Position numbers and translations under genes: made by a program
DNA from: Niastella caeni
GTDB lineage: Bacteria > Bacteroidota > Bacteroidia > Chitinophagales > Chitinophagaceae
Assembly: GCF_004834005.1 (NCBI RefSeq)
Contig: NZ_STFF01000004.1
Coordinates: 547,664-611,663, forward strand
DNA length: 64,000 nucleotides
Direction: 5' to 3'
Notes under the pieces: model-generated
Database searches by the model: none
Told to the model about the DNA's origin: nothing
What the model saw: only the letters and a program-made list of their open reading frames with translations
Shown: one piece after another, positions 1 through 8,299 of the stretch
Position numbering within the stretch: the first letter of the stretch is position 1
How the letters are laid out: every line of letters begins with the position of its first letter

Positions 1-1197
1 ACTTTCGAGGATCTCACCACTGCGGGGATCATGTACATTGGGTCCATAGGCATTGGGTATGGGAGAAGCAAAATAACGGAGTACGGAAAAACGGGCATCT
101 TCGAGGCTCATCGTGGTATCGTTCTCCGGCCATTCTTTGGCCATGATGGCATTTTTGAAACCGGCTTTTTCAAATGCTTTTTGCCAGTCATTGATACCGG
201 CCATCAGGTAAGGCCGCCATTTTTTGGGCGTGGCCGGATCGATGTAATACACGATCGGTTTGGCCGGTTCAACCAGTTCGCCCCGTTTGTATTTTTCCAT
301 GTCTTCGGGTTGGGGCTCCAGGCGCCAGCGAACAATGAATTGTTCATCATCTGCTTTCTGCTGATCATCGCTAAACAACATATAACTATCGCCAAAAAAG
401 CCTACACGTGGATCGAAGCTCCGTTTGCACATGGGCGTTTCAGGCAACAGCAATAAAGAGGTGTTTATCTCCAGCGTAACAGCGCCGGCTACTTTGGCTA
501 CCGGAAAAAAGCCGGCGCCAAAGGATACAGATTCTCCTATAGTAGAGGTATACGTTTTAACAGTACGGATCTCTGTATTGATGGGATAAGTAGTAATGTT
601 CTGGATGTAAGAACGGTCTGCCGCCAACGCACCTAACGTGTATCTTTTTTTGATAGCGGCATCAATGCTTACCGATGTATTATCGCCTTTAAAGAACTCG
701 GTTACATCGATTACCGTACTATGCGCACCGGTGTTATAAGCGGCTACAGGGAATGCGGCTGCAATAGGGTTCAGGTTGGAGTTTGTTACGGCTTTATAAA
801 TATCATTGGTAGAATCGGCCTGGCTGATCAGCGCTACTACCCGTAAAAAAATGTTATTCGAAGGCCCTTTTTCAAACAGGATGGTTTGCTGGTTCGCAAT
901 TTCTCCCCCATAAGCACTTGAGCCGCCGGCGGTTTTAGTGAACCGGGTAACAGCCAGGATCTCACGATTCAATATGCTATCGGGAATTTCGAAATAATAC
1001 TTTTCCTCTACTTTATGTACGGTGAACAATCCTTTCTTTGTTACAGCGGCTGCGGTTATTACGTCTTTATACGGTTTGGGCGCTTTCGGTGTTGTTGTCG
1101 TCGTTGCCGGTGGTGTGGCGCCTGTGGTGGCCGGTTGTTGTGCCATTACGCTACACACAGATACAATACAGGACAGAGAAACAAAAAATCGCTTCAT
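1..1197 (-). CDS. Zinc-dependent metalloprotease, DUF5117/DUF5118 type (5' part; runs off the left edge)
   Basis: The minus strand is open from the ATG at 1197 to the window edge, giving the first 399 residues. The protein starts with a signal peptide (MKRFFVSLSCIVSVCSVMAQ) and a Pro/Thr-rich linker (about residues 20-45). The body resembles the large secreted zinc metalloproteases of Bacteroidota that carry DUF5117/DUF5118. The stretch KKWRPYLMAGINDWQKAFE, then SLEDARFSVLRY and DPRSGEILES, matches the segment that precedes the catalytic helix in that family. The HExxH zinc motif would lie beyond the edge, so activity cannot be judged here. It follows susD on the same strand after 133 bases containing an imperfect inverted repeat, and may be co-transcribed with the SusCD pair. 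Proteases of this type often accompany TonB-dependent transporters. Family is fairly sure; substrate unknown. Confidence 0.82.
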   Translation of the reverse strand, partial: MKRFFVSLSCIVSVCSVMAQQPATTGATPPATTTTTPKAPKPYKDVITAAAVTKKGLFTVHKVEEKYYFEIPDSILNREILAVTRFTKTAGGSSAYGGEIANQQTILFEKGPSNNIFLRVVALISQADSTNDIYKAVTNSNLNPIAAAFPVAAYNTGAHSTVIDVTEFFKGDNTSVSIDAAIKKRYTLGALAADRSYIQNITTYPINTEIRTVKTYTSTIGESVSFGAGFFPVAKVAGAVTLEINTSLLLLPETPMCKRSFDPRVGFFGDSYMLFSDDQQKADDEQFIVRWRLEPQPEDMEKYKRGELVEPAKPIVYYIDPATPKKWRPYLMAGINDWQKAFEKAGFKNAIMAKEWPENDTTMSLEDARFSVLRYFASPIPNAYGPNVHDPRSGEILES

Positions 1198-1232
1198 AGT
1201 TTGAATAATATGCTTATTTGATAATGTGCTAA

Positions 1233-1326
1233 TGAAATACAGCTGCAAGCTTCACGCTGCAAGCTGCAAGCAAGAAAAACAGCCACTTGTATTTAGCTTG
1301 TAGCTTGAAGCTTGCGGCTTGTAGCT
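1233..1326. repeat. Imperfect inverted repeat of AAGCTGCAAGC-type words
   Basis: Words of the form GCTGCAAGC or GCTTCACGC occur on the left half (about 1240-1271). Their complements (GCTTGTAGC, GCTTGCGGC) occur on the right half (about 1299-1326), separated by an A-rich loop. The transcript could fold into a long imperfect hairpin between susD and the metalloprotease. The same word family recurs at 12733-12910 and 62338-62415. Confidence 0.6.
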
Positions 1327-1330
1327 TTTC

Positions 1331-2722
1331 TTAATACCCCTCATTCTGTTCCAGATTAATATTGCTGTTCCTGGCGGTTTGCGGTATCGGGTATTTTGCT
1401 GCATACGGGTTCCATAAACCAGGTTTGGCAGCGTTCATAACGGCGTCAATGGTATTGGTCCTTTTTAAATCGAACCAACGGTGACCCAGCTCTGTAAAAA
1501 GCTCCACCTGGCGTTCTTTATAAATAGCATTTAACAGGTCATCTTTGGTGGCGGCAGTTGTATTGGCCAACCCTGCCCGGTTGCGAATGGCATTCAGATC
1601 GTTTTGCGCATCACCGGTCTTGTTTTGCTGTGCGCGTGCTTCGGCCCTGATCAGGTATTGTTCGGCCAGCCGTAATTGCATATAATATTCAATACCGGTA
1701 GTGGTAGTAGTGGGTTGTTTGTATTTATATGGATAATAATAAAGAGTGCCCGAAACAGTAACGCTGTTCACCCAGGTGGTCTTACGCTTGTCGCCGGTTT
1801 CAAAAGCATTCAATAACTGGTTGGTGAGAACGTATCTGGGTGTTGCCGGAGTAGAAGTAGTTGGCAAAAAGGAACTTCCCAATTGTGTGAAACCATTATT
1901 ACCCTGTGAATACAGTTGCCAGATGGCTTCGCCGCTGTTGGCCAGGAACACATTGTTCATACTGGCTGTTGGCAGCAGGTTGTACAAGCCGGTATTACCA
2001 AGCACGGCGCTGGCCTGTGCTTCTGCATTGGCCCAGTCGCCCGTGTATAAATATACCCTTGCCAGCAAGGCGGTAGCCGACCACTTATTGGCCCTTGTTC
2101 TGTTGTTACTGCCAGCATTGGCCGTGTCGAGCAGGCTTTGTGCATCTTTCAGGTCGGCAATGATCTGTTCATATACCGTAGCGGTGGCAGTACGGGGCGC
2201 CAGGGCGTTCTCATTTACATTGGTGGTGGTAATTAATGGCACATCACCATAAAAATTCACCAAGGTAAAGTGCATAAATGCCCTGATAAATTTCGCCTCG
2301 CCAATGGCGGTATTCTTATAAACTGCTGACATACCTTTACTGGGTTGAGCGCCTTCAATTACCGCATTGGCATAATAAATATTCTGGTACAGCTCCTGCC
2401 ATATACTATACACGGTACCATCTGTAGCTAAAATGGAATTATAACGAAACTGATCCATTGAGGTATTGGTATAAAAATACAGTTCATCGGCAGTTAACGC
2501 AGGTATAGCGGTTGTAAACAACCTGCTGGCCTGAATACCGCCATTTACCATATTATTATACATACCGGTTACTGCCAGTTTTGCGGTATTGTCGTTTTGA
2601 AACACAACGGGCGTAAGCAATTGGTTGGTAGGTTTATCTACTGTTACCAGCTTGTTACAGCCGGTGAACATAAAGCCTGCTGCAATAAGAAGTGAAATAT
2701 ATTTTTTGAGAGTGGATTGCAT
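1331..2722 (-). CDS. SusD/RagB family outer-membrane nutrient-binding lipoprotein
   Basis: A surface-exposed glycan- or peptide-binding lipoprotein that works as the lid of the adjacent SusC channel. The 463-residue product begins with a lipoprotein signal ending in the lipobox FTGC (Cys22). It then shows the alpha-helical TPR-like body typical of SusD/RagB: YYANAVIEGA, GEAKFIRAFMHFTLVNFYGDVPLI, then ALLARVYLYTGDWANAEA. The C-terminal part has LRLAEQYLIRAEARAQ and ELGHRWFDLKRT, which are hallmark SusD segments. It ends NLEQNEGY, close to the usual NPGY-type ending. It lies 11 bases after susC, so the two are translated from one message. The ligand is not readable from sequence; a neighbouring metalloprotease and a GH28-like protein leave both peptide and pectin-like glycans possible. 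Confidence 0.95.
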   Translation of the reverse strand: MQSTLKKYISLLIAAGFMFTGCNKLVTVDKPTNQLLTPVVFQNDNTAKLAVTGMYNNMVNGGIQASRLFTTAIPALTADELYFYTNTSMDQFRYNSILATDGTVYSIWQELYQNIYYANAVIEGAQPSKGMSAVYKNTAIGEAKFIRAFMHFTLVNFYGDVPLITTTNVNENALAPRTATATVYEQIIADLKDAQSLLDTANAGSNNRTRANKWSATALLARVYLYTGDWANAEAQASAVLGNTGLYNLLPTASMNNVFLANSGEAIWQLYSQGNNGFTQLGSSFLPTTSTPATPRYVLTNQLLNAFETGDKRKTTWVNSVTVSGTLYYYPYKYKQPTTTTTGIEYYMQLRLAEQYLIRAEARAQQNKTGDAQNDLNAIRNRAGLANTTAATKDDLLNAIYKERQVELFTELGHRWFDLKRTNTIDAVMNAAKPGLWNPYAAKYPIPQTARNSNINLEQNEGY

Positions 2723-2733
2723 AACGGGAATTT

Positions 2734-5700
2734 TTAGAAGGTTAACTGGATGCCGGCATACAGCGTTCTTAACAGGGGCGTAACCCTGCCGGGCGTTTCG
2801 GGATCGTATCCCTTATATTTTGTGAACGTATATAAATTCTGGCCACGCACGTATATCGCACAGTTTTCCATTCTTATCCGTTTAATAAGATCATGCGGAA
2901 AGTTGTATGATAAGGATACATTCTTCACACGCATGAAAGAAGCATCGGAATACATGGCTGTAGAATTGGTATAATAGGAAAAAAAAGTAGTATAGTTGCC
3001 GGTAAGGCCTGCTCTTGGTATATTGGTTACATCACCTGGCTTCTGCCAGCGGCCCATTGCGCCCACATAGTTGTTGTAACTATTGCCAATGGTGTTGGTT
3101 TGCATAGCATTTTCGTTCAACCCTAATTGTTTTACAAACTGTAATAGAACGTCCAGTTGGAAACCCTTCCAGGTAATGGTATTTTTTATGCCACCGTAGT
3201 ATTTGGGGTTTGTGGTGATAGCTACCTGGTCGCCTTTGCCATTCGCCAGAAAGCCGAAACTTATTCTACCATCCTTATTGGCGTCGAGTATGGTAGCATT
3301 GCCGGTTAACGGGTCTACCCCGTTAAATACAAATTTGGGCTGAATGTTCAGCGGCTCTCCTATTATATACTGACTGGTGCTATAGGATGATGTGAGAAAA
3401 TTGGGAAAGTCAACCAGTTTGTTATCGGGAATGGTGAGGTTAATGGAGGTTGTCCAGTTAAAGCTTTTTGATTTAATGTTCGTTGTGCTTACATCAAATT
3501 CCCAACCGGTGTTTTGTACCAGGGCGGGCAAATTGGCCGTATAGCCGTTGAACCCGGTTTGTGCGCTCAGCGTATAAGATACCAGCAGGTTATTGCTGCG
3601 GTTACGGAACCAGGCCGCATTGATCAACAACCTGTCGTTGAATAAACCCAGTTCAAGCGCTGTTTCCAGCTTACGGGTAACTTCCCATTGATAATTGTGG
3701 TTGGAAATGCGGCTTGGCGTAGCTGCTGCTTCAGGTCCGTAGGTAGAACCCAGGATGGTATAGGTTGATAAATACGAATAAGCGCTTGCTGCATCGCTAC
3801 CGGTAGAACCATAACTGCCGCGCAATTTTCCATAGCTCAACATGCCAAAGCGTTCTTTAACCGGCTTTTCTTCTGAAAATACCCAGGCTGCGCCAACAGC
3901 GCCAAAATTGCCGTACTTGTTATTATCGCCGAAGTTGGAAGAACCATCCCTTCTCCCACTGATATTCAAAATGTATTTATCGCGCCAGTTGTAATTGATT
4001 CTACCGAATACCGAGGCGAATTTTGACGCAGTGGCTACACTGGAGATCGTTGGATTTATAGCGCCGCTTAACATACTCAGCAAAGCATCAGAGGGGTATG
4101 TGGCATTGATCACATACGGTTGTTCATTCTTTGTATGCTGCCAGGTACCGCCGGCCAGTGCCGTTAACTTTCCGCTGCTTATATAACGGGTATACTCAGC
4201 CTGTGGTTCCACTAAAAAGCTTTGTGATACGTTATTTGAAAGCAGCGCGGAAGGCTGTGGATTAAATGCAGGATTTGCTCCTGTAGTGGGACTAAGCCGT
4301 TTGAACGACATTTCAATGCGATTGTACCCGAAGTTCGATTTAATGTTTAATCCCGGCAATACCGTATAGCGCAGTGATATATTCGATACCAGGTTGGTTG
4401 TTTTGTTTTCGGTGGTGTTGTTCCCGGTTGCTATTGGGTTGGCGGTATTGCCACCCCAGTATAATTTACCGGTAGAATCGTACAGGGGAAAATTGGGCGC
4501 CAGGTTAAAGGCGATATTGGTAAAGTCGGAGCCCGAGATATTATTTCTGTCGGTTGTATAAAAAGTAGACAACGCCGCGTTGAATTTTCTATCCAGCGAA
4601 AAGTGTTCCATGGTGGCATGCACCGATCCGCGTTTATAACTATAGTCGCCGGGAAATATGGTTGTTTCGTTGTAAAAGGAGCTGGCTAACAGAAAACGGT
4701 TGCGGCTATCGCCTCCTGAAACGGAAGCAGACAGATCCGTTGTTTTAGATGTTCCGCCGATCAACTCTTTTTGCCAATCGGTATATTTCGTATTATCCCA
4801 CACCAATACATCAGGGGCGAAATTGGGCGTAAATGCAACGGTAGGGTCATTGCGATACGCTTCGCGGCGCAGCGTTACATATTGTTCTGTATTCAACAGA
4901 TCAACAAAGCGGCCGATCTTTCCGGCGCCCGTAGTTACATTAAGTGAGAGTTTTGTTTTGCCGGGTTTTCCGCGTTTGGTAGTGATGAGGATAACGCCAT
5001 TCGCTGCTCTTGATCCATAGATGGCTGTTGCATCGGCATCTTTTAACACTTCCACACTTTCAATATCTGAAGGATTGATATTAATTAATGGCGACAAAAC
5101 GCCTGTGGCTCCTGTATACGTTGTAGTACCATCCAGTTGACGCTGGTTTACCGGCCGGCCATCGTAAGGGACGCCATCAATTATGTATAATGGAATGGTA
5201 TTACCGGAAATGGTATTTCTTCCTCTAATGATCACATTGGGGTTAGCGCCTGGTAAACCATTGTTCTGGGTAATAGACAGGCCCGGCACCAGCCCTTCCA
5301 GGGCTTGCAGCACATTGGGAACGGGTTGTTTCTGTAATTCAGTTGCCGTTACCCGGGTAATAGCGCCGGTGCTGCTACGGCGGGTGGTTGTGCCGTATGC
5401 CTGTATCACCAGTTCATCGAGTTTGTTTTCGGCCACCTGCAAAATAATAATGTGATTGCTGCGGTTGTCTGCTTTTACATCAAACGTGGCATATCCGGTA
5501 TAACTGAACGAGATAATATCATTAGGGGCCACATCATTCAATTGGAAATTACCTGCGGCATTGGTTTGGGTGCCGCGGCCAGTACGTTTATTAGTGACAT
5601 TCGCACCTGCGAGCGGTTCGCCCTGTAAGTTGTTCACACGTCCTTTAAATTCACCGGTTGGGAATGAATCAAGTTGTGCGGAAGGTGCAGTAATGCGCGG

Positions 5701-6093
5701 TTGTATAATAATGGTTTTATCGAGTATGGAATATGTGAGGGGTTGGCCTTTTAATAATTCATCCAGTGCTTTTTGCAGGGGAACATTGTTGATGTCAATT
5801 GTTACAGGGGATGCATTGCTTACCTGTTGCTTTGTGTATACCACATTGAAACCAGATTGTTTCCTGATCTCCTGCAACGCTTTTTCAAGCGGTGCATTTT
5901 TTTGTTTCAGGGTAATGCCCTGGGAAAACCCATTGGCGCTTACCTGCAATGCAGCAGTTAATAATAAAATGGCCGTCAGCTTCATGATCCGCAGCAGTTG
6001 TTTTACGGTTAACTCCCGCCTAACATGCGGGATGGAATAAAGAGCCGGCGCCTTCGTTTGCACACAAAGGCGATTAGGCAACTTAAATTGCAT
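2734..6093 (-). CDS. SusC/RagA family TonB-dependent transporter with STN signalling domain
   Basis: An outer-membrane TonB-dependent channel that pairs with the following SusD. The 1119 residues contain, in order: an N-terminal extension and signal peptide (hydrophobic run LTAILLLTAALQ at 39-50), an STN domain (about 61-133, PLEKALQEIRKQSG), a carboxypeptidase-D-like Ig domain (about 147-223), a TonB-box-like segment (ELVIQAYGT), a plug with the SusC signature GSRAANGVILITTKRG, and a large beta-barrel ending in the aromatic GIQLTF. The STN domain is what FecA-type receptors use to signal through FecR to a FecI-like sigma factor. Both partners are encoded directly upstream, so substrate binding probably induces the locus. 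The first ATG (6093) adds 36 residues before a second ATG at 5985 that starts a compact signal peptide; either may be used. Confidence 0.96.
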   Translation of the reverse strand: MQFKLPNRLCVQTKAPALYSIPHVRRELTVKQLLRIMKLTAILLLTAALQVSANGFSQGITLKQKNAPLEKALQEIRKQSGFNVVYTKQQVSNASPVTIDINNVPLQKALDELLKGQPLTYSILDKTIIIQPRITAPSAQLDSFPTGEFKGRVNNLQGEPLAGANVTNKRTGRGTQTNAAGNFQLNDVAPNDIISFSYTGYATFDVKADNRSNHIIILQVAENKLDELVIQAYGTTTRRSSTGAITRVTATELQKQPVPNVLQALEGLVPGLSITQNNGLPGANPNVIIRGRNTISGNTIPLYIIDGVPYDGRPVNQRQLDGTTTYTGATGVLSPLININPSDIESVEVLKDADATAIYGSRAANGVILITTKRGKPGKTKLSLNVTTGAGKIGRFVDLLNTEQYVTLRREAYRNDPTVAFTPNFAPDVLVWDNTKYTDWQKELIGGTSKTTDLSASVSGGDSRNRFLLASSFYNETTIFPGDYSYKRGSVHATMEHFSLDRKFNAALSTFYTTDRNNISGSDFTNIAFNLAPNFPLYDSTGKLYWGGNTANPIATGNNTTENKTTNLVSNISLRYTVLPGLNIKSNFGYNRIEMSFKRLSPTTGANPAFNPQPSALLSNNVSQSFLVEPQAEYTRYISSGKLTALAGGTWQHTKNEQPYVINATYPSDALLSMLSGAINPTISSVATASKFASVFGRINYNWRDKYILNISGRRDGSSNFGDNNKYGNFGAVGAAWVFSEEKPVKERFGMLSYGKLRGSYGSTGSDAASAYSYLSTYTILGSTYGPEAAATPSRISNHNYQWEVTRKLETALELGLFNDRLLINAAWFRNRSNNLLVSYTLSAQTGFNGYTANLPALVQNTGWEFDVSTTNIKSKSFNWTTSINLTIPDNKLVDFPNFLTSSYSTSQYIIGEPLNIQPKFVFNGVDPLTGNATILDANKDGRISFGFLANGKGDQVAITTNPKYYGGIKNTITWKGFQLDVLLQFVKQLGLNENAMQTNTIGNSYNNYVGAMGRWQKPGDVTNIPRAGLTGNYTTFFSYYTNSTAMYSDASFMRVKNVSLSYNFPHDLIKRIRMENCAIYVRGQNLYTFTKYKGYDPETPGRVTPLLRTLYAGIQLTF

Positions 6094-6191
6094 AACTTTG
6101 TTTTAGTTTGGGTTAACAATAATTACCTCCTGATCTGTCAGGAGAAAGCAGTCTTACCGGACTTTTAATTGGAGTGAACCCGAACAATTGG

Positions 6192-6224
6192 CCACTTCGG
6201 GATCCAGCCGAGGTGGTTTTTTTT
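6192..6224. terminator. Hairpin with T-tract between fecR and susC
   Basis: The stem CCACTTCGG (6192-6200) pairs with CCGAGGTGG (6208-6216) around a 7-base loop and is followed by eight T on the plus strand. The T-tract is on the wrong side for a minus-strand terminator. On the message running from fecR to susC the same hairpin would form after an A-tract. It could attenuate susC or protect an RNA end. Confidence 0.5.
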
Positions 6225-6244
6225 CAGGCCCACTCCTTGGGTTT

Positions 6245-7486
6245 TCATGGCTTACTTACAATGATCTTCTTGTCTTCAATATGAAAGCGAACCGCTTTGG
6301 TTTGTTCCAGGATTTTTAAAATTTCTGATACATTGGCCTGACGGGAAGTTCCTCCCATAAAATTATCGGTAGGTTTAGCGCCTCGGTACTCTATTTGAAC
6401 ATTGTACCAGCGTGCTACCTGTTGCATGATAGGTTCAATGGTATTACCCGCAAACTCGAAGCGACCGTTCTTCCAGGCCATTACTTCTTCGAGATCGGGT
6501 GAATGGTTTATGGTGAGTGGTGAGTGTTGAATGTTCAATGGTGAATGGTAAATGGCGGCTTGTTCGCCTGGTTTTAATATTGCTGATTGTTGACTTTGAC
6601 TGCCGGCAGGCAGGTCGCTTACTTTAACCTTGCCTTCTAATAACGTGGTTTTAATGCTTTCTTCATCATTATAGGCGTTGATGTTAAAATGTGTGCCCAG
6701 AACTTCCACGCGCGCACCCTGAGTAACAATAACGATGAATGGTTTGCCCGCATTCTTCGCTACTTCAAAATATACTTCGCCGGTCATTTCAATATTACGT
6801 TCGTTCCCGGTAAATGCAACCGGATAGCGAAGTGAGGAAGCTGCATTCAACCAAACCTTACTGCCATCTGCCAATACAATGCTAACTACCTGGCTACCTC
6901 TTGGAACAGTAAGCGTGTTATAGGTAAGCGGTGCATTGTTTGCTGAAGAAGCATTATAAACGATCTGGCCGTTGGCCAGCTTCATAATGTTAGCGTTTTC
7001 CTGTTGCGCTACATTACCGGTTGCCGTTTTGTTTAATTCAATCTGTTGGCCATTTGACAGGGTAAGTATTGCGTTGGCAGAACCAGGCGCTTTTATATCT
7101 GCTATAACAGGTGCGCTTGTGTCGGTGCTCTTGCTTTTACTATTATTATTCAAATACAGTATTGTACCGGCGCCTAACAGTATTATAATAACGGCTGCAG
7201 CTACCATACGCCGCCAATTCATTCCGCGTACGAGCGGAACCACCTTTGCCGGCTGGCGATGCAATCCTTCAGATGTAGTTAGAATATTATTGAACATTAC
7301 ATCAGCCTCTGGTTGTGGAAGCTGATCAGTTGTTGTGAACTGCAGCCAGGCAGCCGCCAGTGCTTCTCGCAGGGCGCTGTCTTCATTGGCATTTTGTACC
7401 AGGGCATCAAATTCTTCCAGTTCAGCGGGTGTTGCCTGCTGGGCCAGCTTTTTTTCCAGTAAATAGTTTATCCTGTTTTGCGCCAT
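6245..7486 (-). CDS. FecR-family anti-sigma factor (inner membrane)
   Basis: A transmembrane anti-sigma regulator that relays the signal from the STN domain of SusC to the neighbouring ECF sigma factor. I start at the ATG at 7486 (413 residues) rather than at the GTG at 7510. Visible parts are a cytoplasmic N-terminal sigma-binding region (INYLLEKKLAQQATPAELEEF), one membrane helix at about 93-111 (AAAVIIILLGAGTILYL), the periplasmic FecR domain (TVPRGSQVVSIVLADGSKVWLNAASSLRYP, about 195-225) and a C-terminal DUF4974-like domain (NVSEILKILEQTKAVRFH). At about residues 311-329 there is an odd low-complexity insert with three HSPL/HSPD units, encoded by a copy of a word repeat otherwise found between genes (6498-6556). 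Gene order sigma-fecR-susC-susD is the classic arrangement. Confidence 0.94.
   Translation of the reverse strand: MAQNRINYLLEKKLAQQATPAELEEFDALVQNANEDSALREALAAAWLQFTTTDQLPQPEADVMFNNILTTSEGLHRQPAKVVPLVRGMNWRRMVAAAVIIILLGAGTILYLNNNSKSKSTDTSAPVIADIKAPGSANAILTLSNGQQIELNKTATGNVAQQENANIMKLANGQIVYNASSANNAPLTYNTLTVPRGSQVVSIVLADGSKVWLNAASSLRYPVAFTGNERNIEMTGEVYFEVAKNAGKPFIVIVTQGARVEVLGTHFNINAYNDEESIKTTLLEGKVKVSDLPAGSQSQQSAILKPGEQAAIYHSPLNIQHSPLTINHSPDLEEVMAWKNGRFEFAGNTIEPIMQQVARWYNVQIEYRGAKPTDNFMGGTSRQANVSEILKILEQTKAVRFHIEDKKIIVSKP
6498..6556. repeat. Word repeat embedded in the fecR reading frame
   Basis: Read on the minus strand this stretch is a run of near-copies of a word like CCATTCACCATTGAACATTC. 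The same words occur in intergenic DNA (for example around 21617-21640). Here they are translated in frame as IYHSPLNIQHSPLTINHSPD, just before the C-terminal FecR domain. Confidence 0.7.
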
Positions 7487-7609
7487 AGCTTTACAATTGC
7501 CGCTGTTCACAATAATTTAAAGGTACATTAGCGATAAAGTAACCCGGGTTTACTACAAGACTAACGAGCTGAAAAAAGGTAGCAGTGCTTTTAAAAATAT
7601 TTTTTTTCG

Positions 7610-8212
7610 CTATAACAGCTTTTCCAATCCCAGGATAATGAGCAGGATAGCCCAATCATCGGGGAAAGAATTTTCCAATGCCTGGCGAATCGTCTTTTGT
7701 GCTGCGGTCAGGTGTTTTTTTACGGTGAGGCCCGAAATGTTCATAAGGGTTGCGATCTCCTGGATCTTGCGGCCTTCTTCCCTGCGCAACAGGAATACTT
7801 TTTTTTGTTGCGGTGGCAAGGTCTCGATGGCTTCCTGTAATGTGGCTTTTACCTGTTTATAATGCAGTTGTTGGTCGGGAATAATTTGCAGGGGTGATGG
7901 ATCCTGATTGTCCTGTAAGATACTTGCTTCAACCGCCTTGCGTCGCAAACCTGTTAAAACACCATTCTGCGCTACCCTGAATAAATAGGCATTGAAATGT
8001 TCTACCCTGTCCAGATTATCGCGGTTCAACCAGATCTTTAAAAAAGTATCCTGCAGAACATCTTCTGCTACTTCTTTTGACAGGGTGAGCCGGAAAATAA
8101 AAAAGTAAAGGCGGTTGCGATAGGCATCAAAAAGCGAACGAAAGGCACTTTCGTTTCCTGCGGCTACCTGAACCAGCAAGGCTTTTTCGTCATATTCAAA
8201 TGATGAATGCAC
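7610..8212 (-). CDS. ECF RNA polymerase sigma factor (FecI-like, Bacteroidota SusCD-linked type)
   Basis: An extracytoplasmic-function sigma factor expected to activate the FecR/SusC/SusD locus when released by FecR. The 200 residues contain region 2 (FDAYRNRLYFFIFRLTLSKE followed by EDVLQDTFLKIWLNRDNL) and region 4 (LPPQQKKVFLLRREEGRKIQEIA, then the helix-turn-helix ISGLTVKKHLTAAQKTI). The C-terminus ends in a short hydrophobic tail (WAILLIILGLEKLL), which is common in this subgroup. It lies 123 bases upstream of fecR on the same strand. A near-consensus -7 box (TACTTTTA on the minus strand) sits about 30 bases before the start. Confidence 0.95.
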   Translation of the reverse strand: MHSSFEYDEKALLVQVAAGNESAFRSLFDAYRNRLYFFIFRLTLSKEVAEDVLQDTFLKIWLNRDNLDRVEHFNAYLFRVAQNGVLTGLRRKAVEASILQDNQDPSPLQIIPDQQLHYKQVKATLQEAIETLPPQQKKVFLLRREEGRKIQEIATLMNISGLTVKKHLTAAQKTIRQALENSFPDDWAILLIILGLEKLL

Positions 8213-8299
8213 TATATCCTTTCGGTGACTTAAAGCCTAAAAGTAATAAAAACACGTCAAACTGTGGAATGCAGGTAAAAGGAAGAACTTGTTAACCTT

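Noticed and set aside
1015..1221. Two overlapping plus-strand frames of 60-68 codons
   Set aside because: They are antisense to the start of the metalloprotease gene, whose signal peptide and linker explain the composition.
7487..7510. GTG start for fecR
   Set aside because: The ATG at 7486 gives the normal N-terminus of the family; the extra eight residues are not typical.
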